Source of the DNA: Cyanobacteriota bacterium
Lineage (GTDB): Bacteria > Cyanobacteriota > Cyanobacteriia > Leptolyngbyales > Leptolyngbyaceae
DNA length: 5,636 nt
NCBI GenBank assembly: GCA_027482985.1
Contig: JAIXVO010000394.1
Location: 1 to 5,636, forward strand
Direction: 5' to 3'
The translations under genes and the position numbers were made by a program. Below, in pieces: positions 4,788 through 5,636 of the stretch. Positions within the stretch are counted from its first letter, which is position 1. Every line of letters starts with the position of its first letter. Below the pieces are notes generated by a model that worked only from the letters and a program-made list of their open reading frames with translations, was not told where the DNA came from and did no database searches.

Positions 4788-5636
4788 ATGCTGTCGATGT
4801 TATCGTCGTTGATGTTGGCGCAGGCGACTCCCGCCCCACCCAGTCAGGAGATTCGTGTGCCGCAAGTGGTGCGCGTTTTGCCGGGACAGTTGGATGGGGT
4901 GCCCGTGTTCAATAGCAACAGCCCGGAATTGGTGTTGCAGGAAGGCATTTTGTTATCGACCTTGCCGCCAGCGGGGAAACAGGTGCCTGCTGCCCATCTC
5001 AACTTTCCTTTTGGGGGGCGGTTTGATGTGTTTGCCCATCACATCGCCAGAGCGCCCCAGCCGGATGACTTACGGACGTTGTACCTGGGGATTTTGATGT
5101 ATAACCCCGGTCGGCAAGCCGTGACGGTGGATATTTTGCAAGCCGCAAGTTATTTGAGTCAGCCGGATGCCCCCTTTATTGTGCTGCCACCTTATGTCGC
5201 GAATGATGCTGGCAACGTGTTTGCGGGACCGGGGAGTCGCGCCATGCTGGATGTGTTGCGGGGGCAACGGCAGGTCGACTTTCCAGCGCAAATTGTGATT
5301 CCGCCAGGGGCAAGTCGGATGTTGCTGAACTTGCCGATTCCGGTGAAGACCTTAACGCCGCCGCTGAATGGGCGATCGTCTCTCATTCGGGCGCGGAGCA
5401 GTGCCCCGATCTACCTGGCGAGTTTGGCGAAATTTGCGCCGACGGATGCCAGCGGCAACGAGCGATCGCCCACTGTGGCAGAATGGCAAACTTTACTCAC
5501 GACCAGCGGGTTATCGACTCCGCGAGACAAAGCCCCCACGCCACCAGAACAGCAAACGGGCAAAATGATTTATGGCCGCGTGGCGGGAGTGGCTCTGGGG
5601 TCGCGCTGGGTGACGCAAATTGTCGATCCACCAGGG
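4788..5636 (+). CDS. DUF3370 domain protein, N-terminal part, probably exported (runs off right edge)
   Basis: The frame is open for 283 codons from ATG 4788 to the window edge with no stop, and the C-terminus is missing. The sequence follows the cyanobacterial DUF3370 family closely as I remember it: VLPGQLDGVPVFNSNSPE (30-47), the QEGILLSTLPP segment, VPAAHLNFPFGGRFDVFAHH (66-85), a strand-rich stretch TLYLGILMYNPGRQAVTVD, GPGSRA (147-152), PPGASRMLLNLPIPVK (172-187), and YGRVAGV (262-268). The function of the family is unknown; its members are predicted extracytoplasmic beta-rich proteins. The N-terminus MLSMLSSLMLAQATPAPP looks like a short signal peptide with a possible cut after AQA, but it lacks the usual Lys/Arg. 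It lies 126 bases after the glycosyltransferase on the same strand; a link to the cell surface is a guess. Confidence 0.88.
   Translation, partial: MLSMLSSLMLAQATPAPPSQEIRVPQVVRVLPGQLDGVPVFNSNSPELVLQEGILLSTLPPAGKQVPAAHLNFPFGGRFDVFAHHIARAPQPDDLRTLYLGILMYNPGRQAVTVDILQAASYLSQPDAPFIVLPPYVANDAGNVFAGPGSRAMLDVLRGQRQVDFPAQIVIPPGASRMLLNLPIPVKTLTPPLNGRSSLIRARSSAPIYLASLAKFAPTDASGNERSPTVAEWQTLLTTSGLSTPRDKAPTPPEQQTGKMIYGRVAGVALGSRWVTQIVDPPG

Noticed and set aside
4588..4839. Minus-strand open frame of 83 residues across the gap between the glycosyltransferase and the DUF3370 gene
   Set aside because: It overlaps both real genes antisense, has low-quality composition and no recognisable domain.

Overview
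The window looks like cyanobacterial chromosome. The palindrome GCGATCGC (HIP1, typical of many cyanobacterial genomes) occurs at least 14 times in 5.6 kb (e.g. 156, 190, 281, 998, 1015, 1057, 1330, 2415, 2733, 3137, 3856, 3950, 4116, 5462). Two gene families are also strongly cyanobacterial: a BciB/Slr1923-type divinyl chlorophyllide reductase and a DUF3370 protein. The species cannot be named from the sequence.

Region 1-1077 has no intact gene. Read on the minus strand it holds a chain of protein-like segments that look like a decayed operon of small genes: remnant Z (about 1076-853), remnant A (856-614), remnant B (617-330) and remnant C (324 to beyond position 1). Z/A and A/B join by 4-base ATGA stop/start overlaps, as in a translationally coupled operon. 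The frames are broken by in-frame TAA/TAG/TGA codons and by frame changes. Each of the seven in-frame stops counted in Z, A and B lies one C-to-T change from a Gln or Arg codon. This is the most unusual part of the window.

Region 1078-3194 holds three intact genes. bciB (minus) would catalyse 8-vinyl reduction in chlorophyll synthesis. A NUDIX hydrolase (plus) is divergent from bciB across a 136-base gap. A YciI-family small protein (minus) converges on the NUDIX gene, with 25 bases between the stop codons. They do not form one operon, and no shared pathway is evident.

Region 3195-5636 starts with a 279-base non-coding stretch containing a near-repeat of 13 bases and a consensus-like -35 hexamer. 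It is followed on the plus strand by a GT-B family 4 glycosyltransferase, in which the second Glu of the EX7E motif is His. After 126 bases comes the N-terminal 283 codons of a DUF3370 protein that runs off the right edge. No tRNA, rRNA, CRISPR array or recognisable insertion sequence was seen.
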